DNA of 36,195 nucleotides from assembly GCA_918285425.1 (NCBI GenBank), contig CAKJZE010000022.1, forward strand, positions 1-36,195. Reading direction: 5' to 3'. A model generated the notes under the pieces. That model saw only the letters and a program-made list of their open reading frames with translations. It did not search any database and was not told the DNA's origin. The position numbers and the translations under genes are program-made. This DNA comes from Clostridiales bacterium (lineage in GTDB: Bacteria > Bacillota > Clostridia > Christensenellales > UBA1242). Every line of letters begins with the position of its first letter. Position 1 is the stretch's first letter. Positions 13,637 through 21,197 of the stretch are shown here, in pieces.

Positions 13637-14440
13637 ATGAAAACAATAAATATAGGAAAAGAAAATGCAACATTTCAAGAAATATTGGCTTTGAAAGAAA
13701 ACCGCACAAAAAGGGCAAACACAAAGCTGTTTTTTGTTGAAGGCACACAAAACATAAAAGACGCAATTACAAATGGCTGGCAAATCAGTGCTTTTATTTA
13801 CAATAGCATTGAATCGCTTTCCGATTGGGCAAAAAGTGTTTTACCAGCAGCAGAATTGAATTATTACATAAGTGAAAACTTAATGCAAAAATTAAGTGAT
13901 AAATCAGAACCAAGCGAACTTCTTGCAATTATCAAAATGAAAGAACAAAAGATTGTAAATTTCAGCAAAAATCCACTGATTGTTTTGGTCGACAGGCCTT
14001 CAAAAAAAGGAAACTTTGGAACAATCATTCGAAGTTGTGATGCACTGTTTGTTGATCAACTTTTCTTTATTGGACACAGCGTGGATATTTATGATAAAGA
14101 TGTAATCACTTCATCAATGGGTTCTTTCTTTCGCCTGCCTTTCAAATTTATTGAATCAAACGAAGAAGTTATAAAACTCATCAATACCCTAAAATCAAAA
14201 TATAAGGATTTTCAGATTGTGGCAACAAGCCTTGATACCAACAACAACCTTTGGAATTGTGATTTTACAAAACCAACCTTACTTTTGGTTGGCAACGAAG
14301 CAAAAGGCATCTCAAAATTTCTCTCCGACACTGCAGACACATTAGTTAAAATTGACATGAAAAATGATGTTGACTCACTCAATGTCGCCTGTGCCACCAC
14401 CGCCTGCCTCTATGAAATCTCAAGACAGCGAAATAAATAA
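13637..14440 (+). CDS. TrmH/SpoU-family RNA methyltransferase with substrate-binding domain
   Basis: The 267-residue protein has an N-terminal SpoU_sub_bind-like region (V-E-G-T-Q-N-I-K-D-A near residue 33) and a C-terminal SPOUT knot: N-F-G-T-I-I-R-S-C-D-A-L motif 1, L-L-V-G-N-E-A-K-G-I-S motif 2, S-L-N-V-A-C-A-T-T-A motif 3. This is the RlmB/TrmH-like layout; substrate is rRNA or tRNA ribose, position unknown. AAGGA precedes ATG 13637; an earlier in-frame start would overlap the radical SAM gene. It is the third SpoU-class enzyme within about 5 kb and ends in a strong terminator. Confidence 0.88.
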   Translation: MKTINIGKENATFQEILALKENRTKRANTKLFFVEGTQNIKDAITNGWQISAFIYNSIESLSDWAKSVLPAAELNYYISENLMQKLSDKSEPSELLAIIKMKEQKIVNFSKNPLIVLVDRPSKKGNFGTIIRSCDALFVDQLFFIGHSVDIYDKDVITSSMGSFFRLPFKFIESNEEVIKLINTLKSKYKDFQIVATSLDTNNNLWNCDFTKPTLLLVGNEAKGISKFLSDTADTLVKIDMKNDVDSLNVACATTACLYEISRQRNK

Positions 14441-14464
14441 AAAGACGCTTCAAAGCGTCTTTTT
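14439..14464. terminator. Bidirectional intrinsic terminator
   Basis: AAAAAGACGCTT (14439-14450) pairs perfectly with AAGCGTCTTTTT (14453-14464), two-base nominal loop. It lies between the convergent methyltransferase and YhaN-like genes. Confidence 0.9.
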
Positions 14465-14474
14465 CATTTTTTAT

Positions 14475-16790
14475 TTATAATCTTGCTGAATGACATGTTA
14501 AGTAAATTATCTGATACTCCTTCGCCACGCTTTTCAAAAGTTTCATTGCACTTGCAATTTTTTCTTCATCAAGATTAACAAATGGATCGTCAAGAATCAA
14601 AAATGGTTTTTCATTTTCAAAAAGCGCATCAACAAGGGCAAAGCGTATGCACAAATCTACAACTGTTTGATATCCCTTGCTTAAAAATGCAAGTTCCCTT
14701 GACGCGCCATTTTTATCAAATGTGATATTCATATTGATGTCTGGACTCAGCACAAGTTCACTTCCGTTCACAAACTTTCCGACATATTTGTTCAAACTTG
14801 TCTTTATTGGTGCTAGAAATTTTGCAGAAAGACTGTCATTTGAGCCTTGCAAAAATTCCTTTGTCTTTTCAATAATTTTAAGTTGTTGTTTCAACTCTTC
14901 TTTTTCTTCTTTTAAAGATGATAAATCATTTTTTAGATCATCAAGCCCAACAAGTTCTTCCTGCAGACCAGCAAGTTTGTTCACAAGCTCTGCACGATTT
15001 TCTTTAAGCACATCAATTTGATGTTGCAAAGTTCTTTCTTCTTGCTGTAATTTTGATATACCAAAACCTTCAAGATCTGAATCTTTTGTGGCAGGCTGCT
15101 CTTTTTTATCAAATTCTTCCAGTTTACTGTTAATTTCATCAATTTCCGAAGATATCTTATTATAATTTCTGCAAATATCATCAAGAACCAAAAACTTTTC
15201 TTCCATTTTTTGCAAATTTTCTGCAAAACTGAATTGATTTAAGAACTTATCAACTTCTTCAAGAAGATGTTCTGCACTTTTATTCATATCCGAAATCTTA
15301 TTTTCACTCTCTTTTTCAATTGCAAGCGAAATTTCATACTGATTGACTTGCGCCAAAAGTGAAGAAAGTGATGCTGCTGTCAACTCAAAGTCAATATTAT
15401 ATTTTTTTGCAAATTGCAGAAGGTTTCCTTCAATTTTCGCAAGTTTTTCTTGTTTTTGCTTTAAGACATCGAAATCTGAAATTGCACCTGTTTGTTTTGC
15501 CAAGCTCGTTTGCAGTGCTATATAGTTTTTCAAATACACAAACCCTGCAAATATCAAAGCAATAAACCCAAGTATAAATCCAACAATTGCAATAGTTTTA
15601 TTGACAAACAACATTGCAACACCAATCACAATTAACACCGCAGAAAGTAAACCTGCACCAATTAAAACCTTGCTTTTGCCCGTTTGATTTTGAGCCGCCG
15701 GTGATTTAGCACTTTGCTTGATAATTTCAACTTCTGCAGATAATTTATTTTGTTCTTGCTTATGTTCAATTGCTTTTGTTATTTCATCTTTTGTTGGATA
15801 ATCATTTCCCCATTGTTCTTTTTGCTTTCTGAAATCATCATCAAACTTTATTGATGACTTCATCGCATCAAGCTTTGCAATCGCATTTTGATATTCTTTA
15901 TATTTCTTATTTGCTTGTTCCAAATCATCAGACTGTAATTCTTTGCCACAAAGCACGCTGTCAAAAGCTGCTTTCTTTTGCAAAAGTTCATTTTTCCTTG
16001 CCAAATTTTCTTTTATATATTTTTGATTGGCAAGCAATTTTTCATTTTCCGCAACTTCGGAAATCTTTTTTGAAACAACTTCTTTTTGCTCTCCGACTTT
16101 TTTGATTTTTTCATCATTTTCTGCAATTTGTGCATTTATTGTTTCAATTGTTGGTGAAATACCCTTCAAATTTGCAATTTTTTGCTCGATCTTATCAATT
16201 TGATTTTGCACATCATACAATTTTCCCGTCTTGTTTTGTTTCTTTATCTCACTGCGCTTTTCGTCAAGGACTTTCAATGCAGCTTCCAAACTTTCGGAGT
16301 TTTCCGCTCCGTTGACCATGCCAAGAAGCTTACTACTGATAGATTCATTTACTCCACTTTCAATCTCTTTCTGTGGAATAAATGTACATTTTTCATAGGC
16401 ATTTGCATCAAGTCCAAAAAGCTCAAGCCCTAAATTTTCCGAGAAATCATTTGATTGTTTCCCCGTTTGCATATCATAAAGTACAAACGTGTCATCAGAT
16501 TCTTTTTTACCAAAAAACCTCTCTACCTTATAGCTTTTCCCATTTATTTTAAAGCAAAGGCTTCCGCCATATGCCCCGCCCTGCCATGGTGTATATTTTT
16601 TTCTGTCATTCTCATTAAGGTCACGCTTTGTTGTTGCAGGCAGACCATAGAACATTGCCTTAATAAATGTTGCAAGAGTGGTCTTTCCAAATCCATTTTT
16701 CTGCAAAACCGAATTCAGTCCTTCAGAAAATTCAAAGGACTGCGCTTGTAGTTTACCAAAATTTTCAATATAACAAGAGATAAGTTCCAT
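14475..16790 (-). CDS. SbcC/YhaN-like ATPase with central membrane hairpin
   Basis: The 771-residue protein has a Rad50/SbcC layout. The N-terminal ATPase half has a P-loop Q-K-N-G-F-G-K-T-T (about 30-38; the usual leading Gly is Gln). Long coiled coils run about 165-360 and 430-660. The C-terminal half has a signature-like F-L-S-K-G-Y-Q-T and Walker B F-L-I-L-D-D-P-F-V-N-L-D. At the coiled-coil apex, about 375-421, two hydrophobic segments replace a zinc hook, suggesting membrane attachment. The partner phosphoesterase gene is immediately upstream; its stop overlaps this ATG as TGATG, and GGAGG sits seven bases before. I chose ATG 16790 over the adjacent GTG for spacing. Likely role: end processing or repair of DNA, as for YhaNO/SbcCD. 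Confidence 0.85.
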   Translation of the reverse strand: MELISCYIENFGKLQAQSFEFSEGLNSVLQKNGFGKTTLATFIKAMFYGLPATTKRDLNENDRKKYTPWQGGAYGGSLCFKINGKSYKVERFFGKKESDDTFVLYDMQTGKQSNDFSENLGLELFGLDANAYEKCTFIPQKEIESGVNESISSKLLGMVNGAENSESLEAALKVLDEKRSEIKKQNKTGKLYDVQNQIDKIEQKIANLKGISPTIETINAQIAENDEKIKKVGEQKEVVSKKISEVAENEKLLANQKYIKENLARKNELLQKKAAFDSVLCGKELQSDDLEQANKKYKEYQNAIAKLDAMKSSIKFDDDFRKQKEQWGNDYPTKDEITKAIEHKQEQNKLSAEVEIIKQSAKSPAAQNQTGKSKVLIGAGLLSAVLIVIGVAMLFVNKTIAIVGFILGFIALIFAGFVYLKNYIALQTSLAKQTGAISDFDVLKQKQEKLAKIEGNLLQFAKKYNIDFELTAASLSSLLAQVNQYEISLAIEKESENKISDMNKSAEHLLEEVDKFLNQFSFAENLQKMEEKFLVLDDICRNYNKISSEIDEINSKLEEFDKKEQPATKDSDLEGFGISKLQQEERTLQHQIDVLKENRAELVNKLAGLQEELVGLDDLKNDLSSLKEEKEELKQQLKIIEKTKEFLQGSNDSLSAKFLAPIKTSLNKYVGKFVNGSELVLSPDINMNITFDKNGASRELAFLSKGYQTVVDLCIRFALVDALFENEKPFLILDDPFVNLDEEKIASAMKLLKSVAKEYQIIYLTCHSARL

Positions 16791-17860
16791 CACAACTCCT
16801 CCCCGCCAAGTGCTTTTACGCCAAGAAGTATTATATCCTCTTTTTCTTTGTCAGAAATGTCACTTGCAAGCACCTGTCTTATAAATTCTCCACGAAGAGA
16901 AACATCATATTGATAATCGTTTTTGTCAACTTTCATCACACTTTCATCTTTAATTTTTACACAGTAAAATCTTGCTGCCAATTTTGCCTGCAAATGTTCA
17001 ATCTGCTTTGAAAGTTCAAGAGTATATTTCCCCACAAGCACAATCTTAACAAGATCCTCTTTGTTGATGTTTTGAACCGCTTTCATAACCACATTTTCAA
17101 TATCAAACCAATCACTTCTGCCAGTGATGTCAACTTCCACTTCATGCAAATTCCGTTTTGCAAATTGTATAAAATCATATGAATAACTATCATTTTTTAC
17201 ATCAAGCAAGACAAAGCCTTTATTTCCACATTCGTCAAAGCCACGACCTTCAAGGCAGCCGCTGTATGCATATGTGCCACGGTCGTCAAGCTTGTCTGCC
17301 TCATAAGAGTGAATATGCCCAAGTGCCAAATAGTCAATATTTTTGTTTTGCAGCTTGGTTAAATTTATGACATTATCGCTCTTCAAATTATACTTCGAAA
17401 TTGGTCCATGAAGCACAACAATATTGAATTTATCTTTATCCAAAAGCAAAGTATCATAAATTGTTTTACTTTTCCCCTCAACTCTTGCGCCAGTAATGTC
17501 AATGCTTCCAAAAGAAAACTTTGTCCAATTATCACCAAACACAAAAAGATTATCAAGCGAACCCGTAAACTCGTCAATGATATTCTTTTCATCGTGATTT
17601 CCAGCCAAATACACAAATTTTATGTCATTATGTGATTTAAAAATATTAAAAATGCGATTTTTTGTTTGCACACTTATCTTTGATGTGTCAAACATGTCAC
17701 CTGCTATAATAATAATTTTAACATCATTGGCAGAAGCATACTCAACCATATTTTCAAAAGTGAGCAATATTTCTTTTTTTCTTTGATTTGCTTTTTCTTT
17801 TGGCAAATTAGTCTGCATTTTGCTGTCAATATGCAAATCTGCGGTATGAATTATTTTCAT
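16790..17860 (-). CDS. SbcD/YhaO-like metallophosphoesterase (DNA repair exonuclease)
   Basis: The 356-residue protein is a calcineurin-type phosphoesterase of the Mre11/SbcD/YhaO group. Metal-binding motifs appear in order: H-T-A-D-L-H-I-D near residues 5-12, I-A-G-D-M-F-D near 52-58, A-G-N-H-D-E near 88-93, V-L-H-G-P, and L-G-H-I-H-S. It should bind two Mn2+ and cut DNA when partnered with the YhaN-like ATPase encoded next. A full AAAGGAGG lies just before ATG 17860, one of the best ribosome sites in the window. It starts a two-gene operon that diverges from the dnaD-dnaC operon. Confidence 0.9.
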   Translation of the reverse strand: MKIIHTADLHIDSKMQTNLPKEKANQRKKEILLTFENMVEYASANDVKIIIIAGDMFDTSKISVQTKNRIFNIFKSHNDIKFVYLAGNHDEKNIIDEFTGSLDNLFVFGDNWTKFSFGSIDITGARVEGKSKTIYDTLLLDKDKFNIVVLHGPISKYNLKSDNVINLTKLQNKNIDYLALGHIHSYEADKLDDRGTYAYSGCLEGRGFDECGNKGFVLLDVKNDSYSYDFIQFAKRNLHEVEVDITGRSDWFDIENVVMKAVQNINKEDLVKIVLVGKYTLELSKQIEHLQAKLAARFYCVKIKDESVMKVDKNDYQYDVSLRGEFIRQVLASDISDKEKEDIILLGVKALGGEEL

Positions 17861-17885
17861 ATTACTCCTCCTTTTGAAAGTTATT

Positions 17886-17913
17886 TTTATAAAGTTTGCT
17901 TTTAAGCTTGCAA
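17886..17913 (-). promoter_or_regulatory. Candidate promoter of the yhaO-yhaN operon
   Basis: TTGCAA (17913..17908), a 16-base spacer and TATAAA (17891..17886) on the minus strand, ahead of AAAGGAGG. It is back to back with the dnaD promoter. Confidence 0.45.
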
Positions 17914-17919
17914 AAAATG

Positions 17920-17948
17920 TTGAAATTTTTATATATTAGTGATATTAT
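17920..17948 (+). promoter_or_regulatory. Sigma-A promoter of dnaD-dnaC
   Basis: TTGAAA (17920-17925), a 17-base spacer and TATTAT (17943-17948), about 49 bases before the start codon. AAGGCGGA serves as ribosome site. Confidence 0.65.
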
Positions 17949-17997
17949 ATATTCATAGTTAAAAAAAATCAACTATTTTCAAAAGGCGGAACATAAT

Positions 17998-19446
17998 ATG
18001 TCACTTTGCAGTTTCTCAAGCCACTTGGCAATGCAATCTTCCACAGCTGTGGATAACGCTTTTATTAACGAGTTCCTACCTTCTGCACCAGAAAATGCAG
18101 TCAAGGTATATCTTTATGGTCTTTTTATGTGCACAGCTCCTCATGCAGATGACAATTCCCTTGAGGGCATGAGCGCCGTATTGTCACTCCCTGAAGATGA
18201 GATTTTAAATGCATACAGCTATTGGCAAGAAGTTGGGCTTGTGCAGATTGTCAACAGCACTCCTTTTGAAGTAAAATATTTAAGCCCTAAAGAAAACTAT
18301 GGCAGAAGCAAACTCCGTGAAAAGAGTAAATATCAAGATTTCAACAATCAAATTCAAACAATACTCTCTGGAAGAATGATAAAGCCAATTGAGTTTAATG
18401 AATACTATAATCTTATTGAAAACCACCACTTCGAGCCAGAGGCTCTTGTGATGATCATTAAGTATTGCACAACACTAAAAAGCCCTGCAATCAACTATCC
18501 ATACATTTTGGCAGTTGCGAAAAGCTTTGAGCAAGAGGGCATTAAAAGTGGCGCCGCTGTTGAAGAAAAACTTTTGGAACAGGAACAGTCAGGTGCTCAA
18601 GTCAAAGATATATTAAAAGCTCTTGGTCTTTCGCGTGAAGGCGACCTTGAAGAAAGAAATATGTATCTTAAGTGGACGAATACATTTGGATTTACACACA
18701 ATGTAATTTTGCAAATTGCAAAATCTCTTAACAAAAAGGGCGGCTTTGCCAGACTTAATGATATTTTAACCAAATATTATGAACAAAAACTGTTCACAAT
18801 TCAAGAAATAGAATCCTACAGCAAAGAACGCGAATTGATGTTTGCAGTTGCCAAAAAAGTGACATCAACTCTTGGACTTTACTATCAAAATCTTGACAGC
18901 ACTGTAGACGTTTATATAAGCGAGTGGATGAACAAAGGCTATGACGAACAGGCCATCACACTTCTTGCCTTTTATTGCTATAAACAAGATGTGCGCAGTC
19001 TGTCGCTTATGGACGAGATTGTCAACAAATTCTTCAAACTTGGGCTTGTCAGCGTTGATGCGATAAACCGCTATACTGAAGGTGTTGTTGAAAACGACAA
19101 TAACATAAAGAAAATTCTTGATAAACTTGACCTTGTGCGAAGGGTAAACACTTCTGATCGTGAGTTCTTTAAAACATGGACGGAAATTTGGAATATGCCA
19201 GAAGATGTCATTATGCTTGTCTGTGAAAAATCAAAATCTGCAACAGCTCCACTTCGCTTCATGAACAAAATTCTTTCTGACCTTAACCAAAAGAATATAA
19301 AGACTCTTCAAGAAGCTGAAAAAGAACTGGCAAATCTTAAAATAGATTCAAGCAAAAGCGTACCAAATTCTAACTTTACCCAAAGGGAGTACACAAAAGA
19401 CCAACTTAATGCCCTGTTTGACTCTCTTGATGATATAGAGGTGTAA
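17998..19446 (+). CDS. DnaD/DnaB-family primosome protein with repeated C-terminal modules
   Basis: The 482-residue protein starts with a winged-helix-like region (about 1-105; E-N-A-V-K-V-Y-L-Y-G-L, then D-E-I-L-N-A-Y-S-Y-W-Q-E-V-G-L). Four similar helical blocks follow, at about 118-185, 206-275, 291-362 and 376-445. Each has an aromatic-rich first helix, a middle with V-I/A-I plus I-A-K or Y-C, and an ending like L-N-D-I-L-T-K-Y-Y or M-N-K-I-L-S-D-L. These look like DDBH2 (DnaB_2) modules, which bind single-stranded DNA and helicase in Bacillus DnaD and DnaB. Those proteins have one and two copies. The helicase loader gene follows after one base. Role: replication initiation or restart. 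The repeat count is a visual call. Confidence 0.8.
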   Translation: MSLCSFSSHLAMQSSTAVDNAFINEFLPSAPENAVKVYLYGLFMCTAPHADDNSLEGMSAVLSLPEDEILNAYSYWQEVGLVQIVNSTPFEVKYLSPKENYGRSKLREKSKYQDFNNQIQTILSGRMIKPIEFNEYYNLIENHHFEPEALVMIIKYCTTLKSPAINYPYILAVAKSFEQEGIKSGAAVEEKLLEQEQSGAQVKDILKALGLSREGDLEERNMYLKWTNTFGFTHNVILQIAKSLNKKGGFARLNDILTKYYEQKLFTIQEIESYSKERELMFAVAKKVTSTLGLYYQNLDSTVDVYISEWMNKGYDEQAITLLAFYCYKQDVRSLSLMDEIVNKFFKLGLVSVDAINRYTEGVVENDNNIKKILDKLDLVRRVNTSDREFFKTWTEIWNMPEDVIMLVCEKSKSATAPLRFMNKILSDLNQKNIKTLQEAEKELANLKIDSSKSVPNSNFTQREYTKDQLNALFDSLDDIEV

Positions 19447-19447
19447 T

Positions 19448-20392
19448 ATGGACAGAAATCAACTTTTACTTAAATGTCAGCAAGAAATTGCTACTTCACG
19501 CATAAACGCACAAAATAAAGCTATTAAAAATTTGATGACAGCAAGAAAAAACTTAAAATTTTCTGAACTTGAACTTAAAGAGCATGAGCTTTCATTTGAA
19601 ATAGGTAAAGCACGTGCATTTGGTGAAAATATTAAAGAGAAACAAGAAGAACTGCAAAAAGTAAAGCAAGCCAAAAATGCTTTGCTTTTAAGCCTTGGAT
19701 TTTCAAGCACTGATCTCACACCTTCTTACTCTTGCACAAAATGTAATGACACCGGATATGTTGATGGCACTATGTGTAAATGCTTAAAAGAAAAATTGAG
19801 CAGAGAAATCTTAAACGAGAGCGGTATGGCACAGCTTGAACTTCAGCCTTTTGCTTCTTTTTCAACTGAAATTGCAAAAGACGAAAATCATAAGTCTCAA
19901 CTTTCCAAAATTAAAAACATTTTTGAGGAGATTGCAAACAAATTCCCAGATACCAAATATAAAAATGTTTTACTTTCTGGAAAAACTGGTGTTGGTAAAA
20001 CCTTCCTTGCAAGCTGCCTTGCAAAAGAGATGCTTGACAAAGGGCATCTTGTTTCATTTATCAGTGCATTTGCTATGAATAATCTGTTTCTGTCCTATCA
20101 CACAAGTTTCGGTGCAGAAAAATCAAGCTATCTTGACACCGTGCTTGACCCTGACGTACTTGTCATTGACGACCTTGGAACTGAACCAATACTCAAAAAT
20201 GTAACGCTTGAATATCTTTACCTTATCCTTTCTGAAAGATCAAGACTTGGCAAACTTACAGTTATCACAACAAATCTTTCATTTGACGGCATAATTGACC
20301 GCTACCACGAAAGAATATTCAGTAGGTTGGTAAATAAACGCGAAAGCCTTTTAATGCATATTGAAGGACAAGATTTAAGACTGAATAAGTAA
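19448..20392 (+). CDS. DnaC/DnaI-type helicase loader ATPase
   Basis: The 314-residue protein loads the replicative helicase onto DNA. The N-terminus (1-90) is a long charged helix. Next is a zinc-binding set C96-x2-C99 and C110-x-C112 (C-T-K-C ... C-K-C), as in DnaI. The AAA+ domain has Walker A G-K-T-G-V-G-K-T (178-185), Walker B V-L-V-I-D-D-L-G (237-244), sensor T-T-N-L-S, and R-I-F-S-R-L with a likely arginine finger. GAGGTG, located across the end of the dnaD-like gene, is its ribosome site; the two genes are one base apart and surely co-transcribed. The symbol is left blank because dnaC and dnaI are both in use for this group. Confidence 0.9.
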   Translation: MDRNQLLLKCQQEIATSRINAQNKAIKNLMTARKNLKFSELELKEHELSFEIGKARAFGENIKEKQEELQKVKQAKNALLLSLGFSSTDLTPSYSCTKCNDTGYVDGTMCKCLKEKLSREILNESGMAQLELQPFASFSTEIAKDENHKSQLSKIKNIFEEIANKFPDTKYKNVLLSGKTGVGKTFLASCLAKEMLDKGHLVSFISAFAMNNLFLSYHTSFGAEKSSYLDTVLDPDVLVIDDLGTEPILKNVTLEYLYLILSERSRLGKLTVITTNLSFDGIIDRYHERIFSRLVNKRESLLMHIEGQDLRLNK

Positions 20393-20429
20393 TTAATAAA
20401 AATTATATTATAAATTTGATAACTTTTAC

Positions 20430-20458
20430 TTGACACAACAATAATCTGCTTATATACT
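20430..20458 (+). promoter_or_regulatory. Near-consensus sigma-A promoter of the SHOCT protein gene
   Basis: A perfect TTGACA (20430-20435), a 17-base spacer and TATACT (20453-20458). AAAGGAG at 20477-20483 follows. This is the best -35/spacer combination in the window, implying strong expression. Confidence 0.82.
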
Positions 20459-20490
20459 GAAATTAATATAAAATACAAAGGAGAAATAAT

Positions 20491-21114
20491 ATGGTTTATA
20501 ACAAAACAAAAAGAGGCCTTGAAAAAGCTGCCGGCATTGTTGGCGTTGTACTTTCATCAATAGTCCTAATTGTTCTTTTAGTTTATACTGGAATACTTAT
20601 AAATGCAATAAGGTTGATTTCTGCATATGAGTATTACGAATATGACTATTTGATCGGATACACAAAAGGACAGTTAATAAGTTATCTTTTCATTTACATA
20701 GCATTTATGATAATTTATATTTCAAACATAATTCTTTGTGCCAATGTTATTAAGTCACCAGTTCAAAGTGACGGAACAATAAGACCAACAAAAGACTTAA
20801 GAATTTGTACTTTGGTATTCTGCATCATTTCCGGATTATGGGTACCTGCAGGTATTATGATAGCAGTGCTTTGCCTCAAAGATGTACAAGAAGTATCACA
20901 AATAATACCTCAAATTCAACCTACTGTACAAATTGATCCTGCAAAGCAAATGCAAACTGTTCAAGTGGCTCCAGCACAGCAATTACCAACACAAACTAAT
21001 GAACCATCAATCGAAAGTAAGATTGCTGAACTGAAACATCTTAAAGATCTTGGAGTTATTGATGAAGATGTTTATAAGAAAGCTATTGAAAAAATGATTA
21101 ATGATCTTGTATAA
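20491..21114 (+). CDS. Membrane protein with C-terminal SHOCT domain
   Basis: The 207-residue protein has three membrane segments (about 13-37, 62-87, 108-130). A flexible Gln/Pro-rich linker (about 135-168) follows, then a C-terminal SHOCT domain: S-I-E-S-K-I-A-E-L-K-H-L-K-D-L-G-V-I-D near 172-190, then E-D-V-Y-K-K-A-I-E-K-M. SHOCT is a short oligomerisation module at the ends of many otherwise unrelated bacterial proteins; function here is unknown. The gene is flanked by its own strong promoter and a strong terminator, so it is a single-gene unit with high predicted expression. Confidence 0.8.
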   Translation: MVYNKTKRGLEKAAGIVGVVLSSIVLIVLLVYTGILINAIRLISAYEYYEYDYLIGYTKGQLISYLFIYIAFMIIYISNIILCANVIKSPVQSDGTIRPTKDLRICTLVFCIISGLWVPAGIMIAVLCLKDVQEVSQIIPQIQPTVQIDPAKQMQTVQVAPAQQLPTQTNEPSIESKIAELKHLKDLGVIDEDVYKKAIEKMINDLV

Positions 21115-21115
21115 A

Positions 21116-21170
21116 AATTAACAACAAAATAAAAGGTGGCCAATCAAGGTCGCCTTTTATTTTGTTAATT
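21116..21170. terminator. Long bidirectional intrinsic terminator
   Basis: A long, slightly imperfect inverted repeat runs from 21116 to 21170, centred on AATCAA. The core arms ACAAAATAAAAGG and CCTTTTATTTTGT pair perfectly. T-runs flank both sides. It ends the SHOCT gene and the convergent metG gene. Confidence 0.82.
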
Positions 21171-21197
21171 TTTATTTTTTAAAATTTTCAATTATTT

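Noticed and set aside
14475..17860. YhaO/YhaN pair as a novel anti-phage nuclease-ATPase system
   Set aside because: Motifs and order match the common housekeeping YhaNO/SbcCD pair, with no accessory defence genes nearby.
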